A stretch of DNA of 33,101 bases from Acidobacteriota bacterium. GTDB taxonomy: Bacteria; Acidobacteriota; Terriglobia; Acidiferrales; UBA7541. The DNA lies in NCBI GenBank assembly GCA_003223215.1, contig QHYH01000149.1, positions 1 to 33,101 on the forward strand, written 5' to 3'. The position numbers were made by a program, and so were the translations under genes. The notes under the pieces were generated by a model that saw nothing but the letters and a program-made list of their open reading frames with translations, ran no database searches and had not been told where the DNA came from. Positions 32,945-33,101 of the stretch are shown here, piece after piece (position 1 is the stretch's first letter; the number at the start of each line of letters is the position of its first letter).

Positions 32945-33101
32945 TCATGCAGCCACCTGCTTTCGCTCTGAGCGGCGTTCCCAGAAATCCTGGAAGCGTC
33001 CGCTGAGCTTGCTGCAGCGCAGGGCGATGATGGCGTTGGCGCCCTTGACGGTCCAGTGCATGCCTGCCCGCTTGAGCCGCGTCCCAACTACGATTTTGCA
33101 A
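32945..33101 (-). CDS. ISKra4-type transposase, C-terminal part only (cut by window edge)
   Basis: The minus strand frame from the window edge reads VVGTRLKRAGMHWTVKGAN, then AIIALRCSKLSGRFQDFWERR, and stops at TGA 32945-32947. The GMHWTVKGANAIIALRC phrase is a strong mark of ISKra4-family transposases, where it forms the end of the DDE catalytic domain. Only about 51 residues lie in the window. The insertion sequence end should lie between 32869 and 32944, but I see no terminal inverted repeat because the other end is outside. Confidence 0.85.
   Translation of the reverse strand, partial: CKIVVGTRLKRAGMHWTVKGANAIIALRCSKLSGRFQDFWERRSERKQVAA

Overview
The window looks like a chromosomal segment of a Gram-negative, GC-rich soil bacterium, most likely an acidobacterium (Acidobacteriota, Terriglobia-like). 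This is inferred from the gene families (secreted tricorn-like protease, BNR-repeat/MoaD pair, DUF2277, zinc-ribbon XRE regulator, fused LptC/LptA) and from the mix of gene orders; no rRNA or other phylogenetic marker is present to prove it.

Layout. 1-1040: 5' part of a zinc-ribbon/HTH regulator on the minus strand with a good sigma70 promoter and a palindromic operator candidate, followed by a decayed Fic-domain gene. 1044-4415: large secreted tricorn-type protease on the plus strand, ending in a 10-bp inverted repeat element. 4513-19433: a nearly unbroken 15-kb minus-strand run of housekeeping genes. Read in transcription order it is lptC/lptA fusion, lptB, rpoN, rapZ, an msbA-like ABC exporter, yicC, gmk, rpoZ, coaBC, family-4 uracil-DNA glycosylase, an EamA transporter and priA. 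It joins the proteobacterial lpt-rpoN-rapZ order to the Firmicutes-style yicC-gmk-rpoZ-coaBC-priA order. 19530-20970: a tiny Cys/His-rich protein and a GAF-GGDEF diguanylate cyclase, also minus.

21231-23647: a plus-strand unit with a clear promoter, coding for a RodZ-like membrane HTH protein, an overlapping repeat-helical protein of unknown function, and a secreted rhodanese-like protein. 23685-25532: Tat-exported amidase (minus). 25693-26226: secreted protein of unknown function. 26433-28581: a patchy stretch with a small secreted protein broken by a frameshift in its signal peptide, a probable SDR remnant, an HxlR regulator divergent from a GyrI-like protein across a perfect palindrome, and a small membrane protein with two compensating frameshifts. 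28644-30145: cytoplasmic five-Asp-box BNR protein overlapping a MoaD/ThiS-like protein that ends in Gly-Gly. 30146-33101: a GC-rich hairpin region, a small membrane protein, DUF2277, a 420-base gene-free stretch, a pirin, and the C-terminal end of an ISKra4-type transposase cut by the window edge.

The central block combines outer-membrane lipid A/LPS export (MsbA, LptC/A, LptB) with sigma-54 and RapZ, and with nucleotide, CoA, transcription and replication-restart functions. The right third is accessory in character, with pseudogenes, frameshifts and a mobile element. No tRNA, rRNA or CRISPR array was seen.
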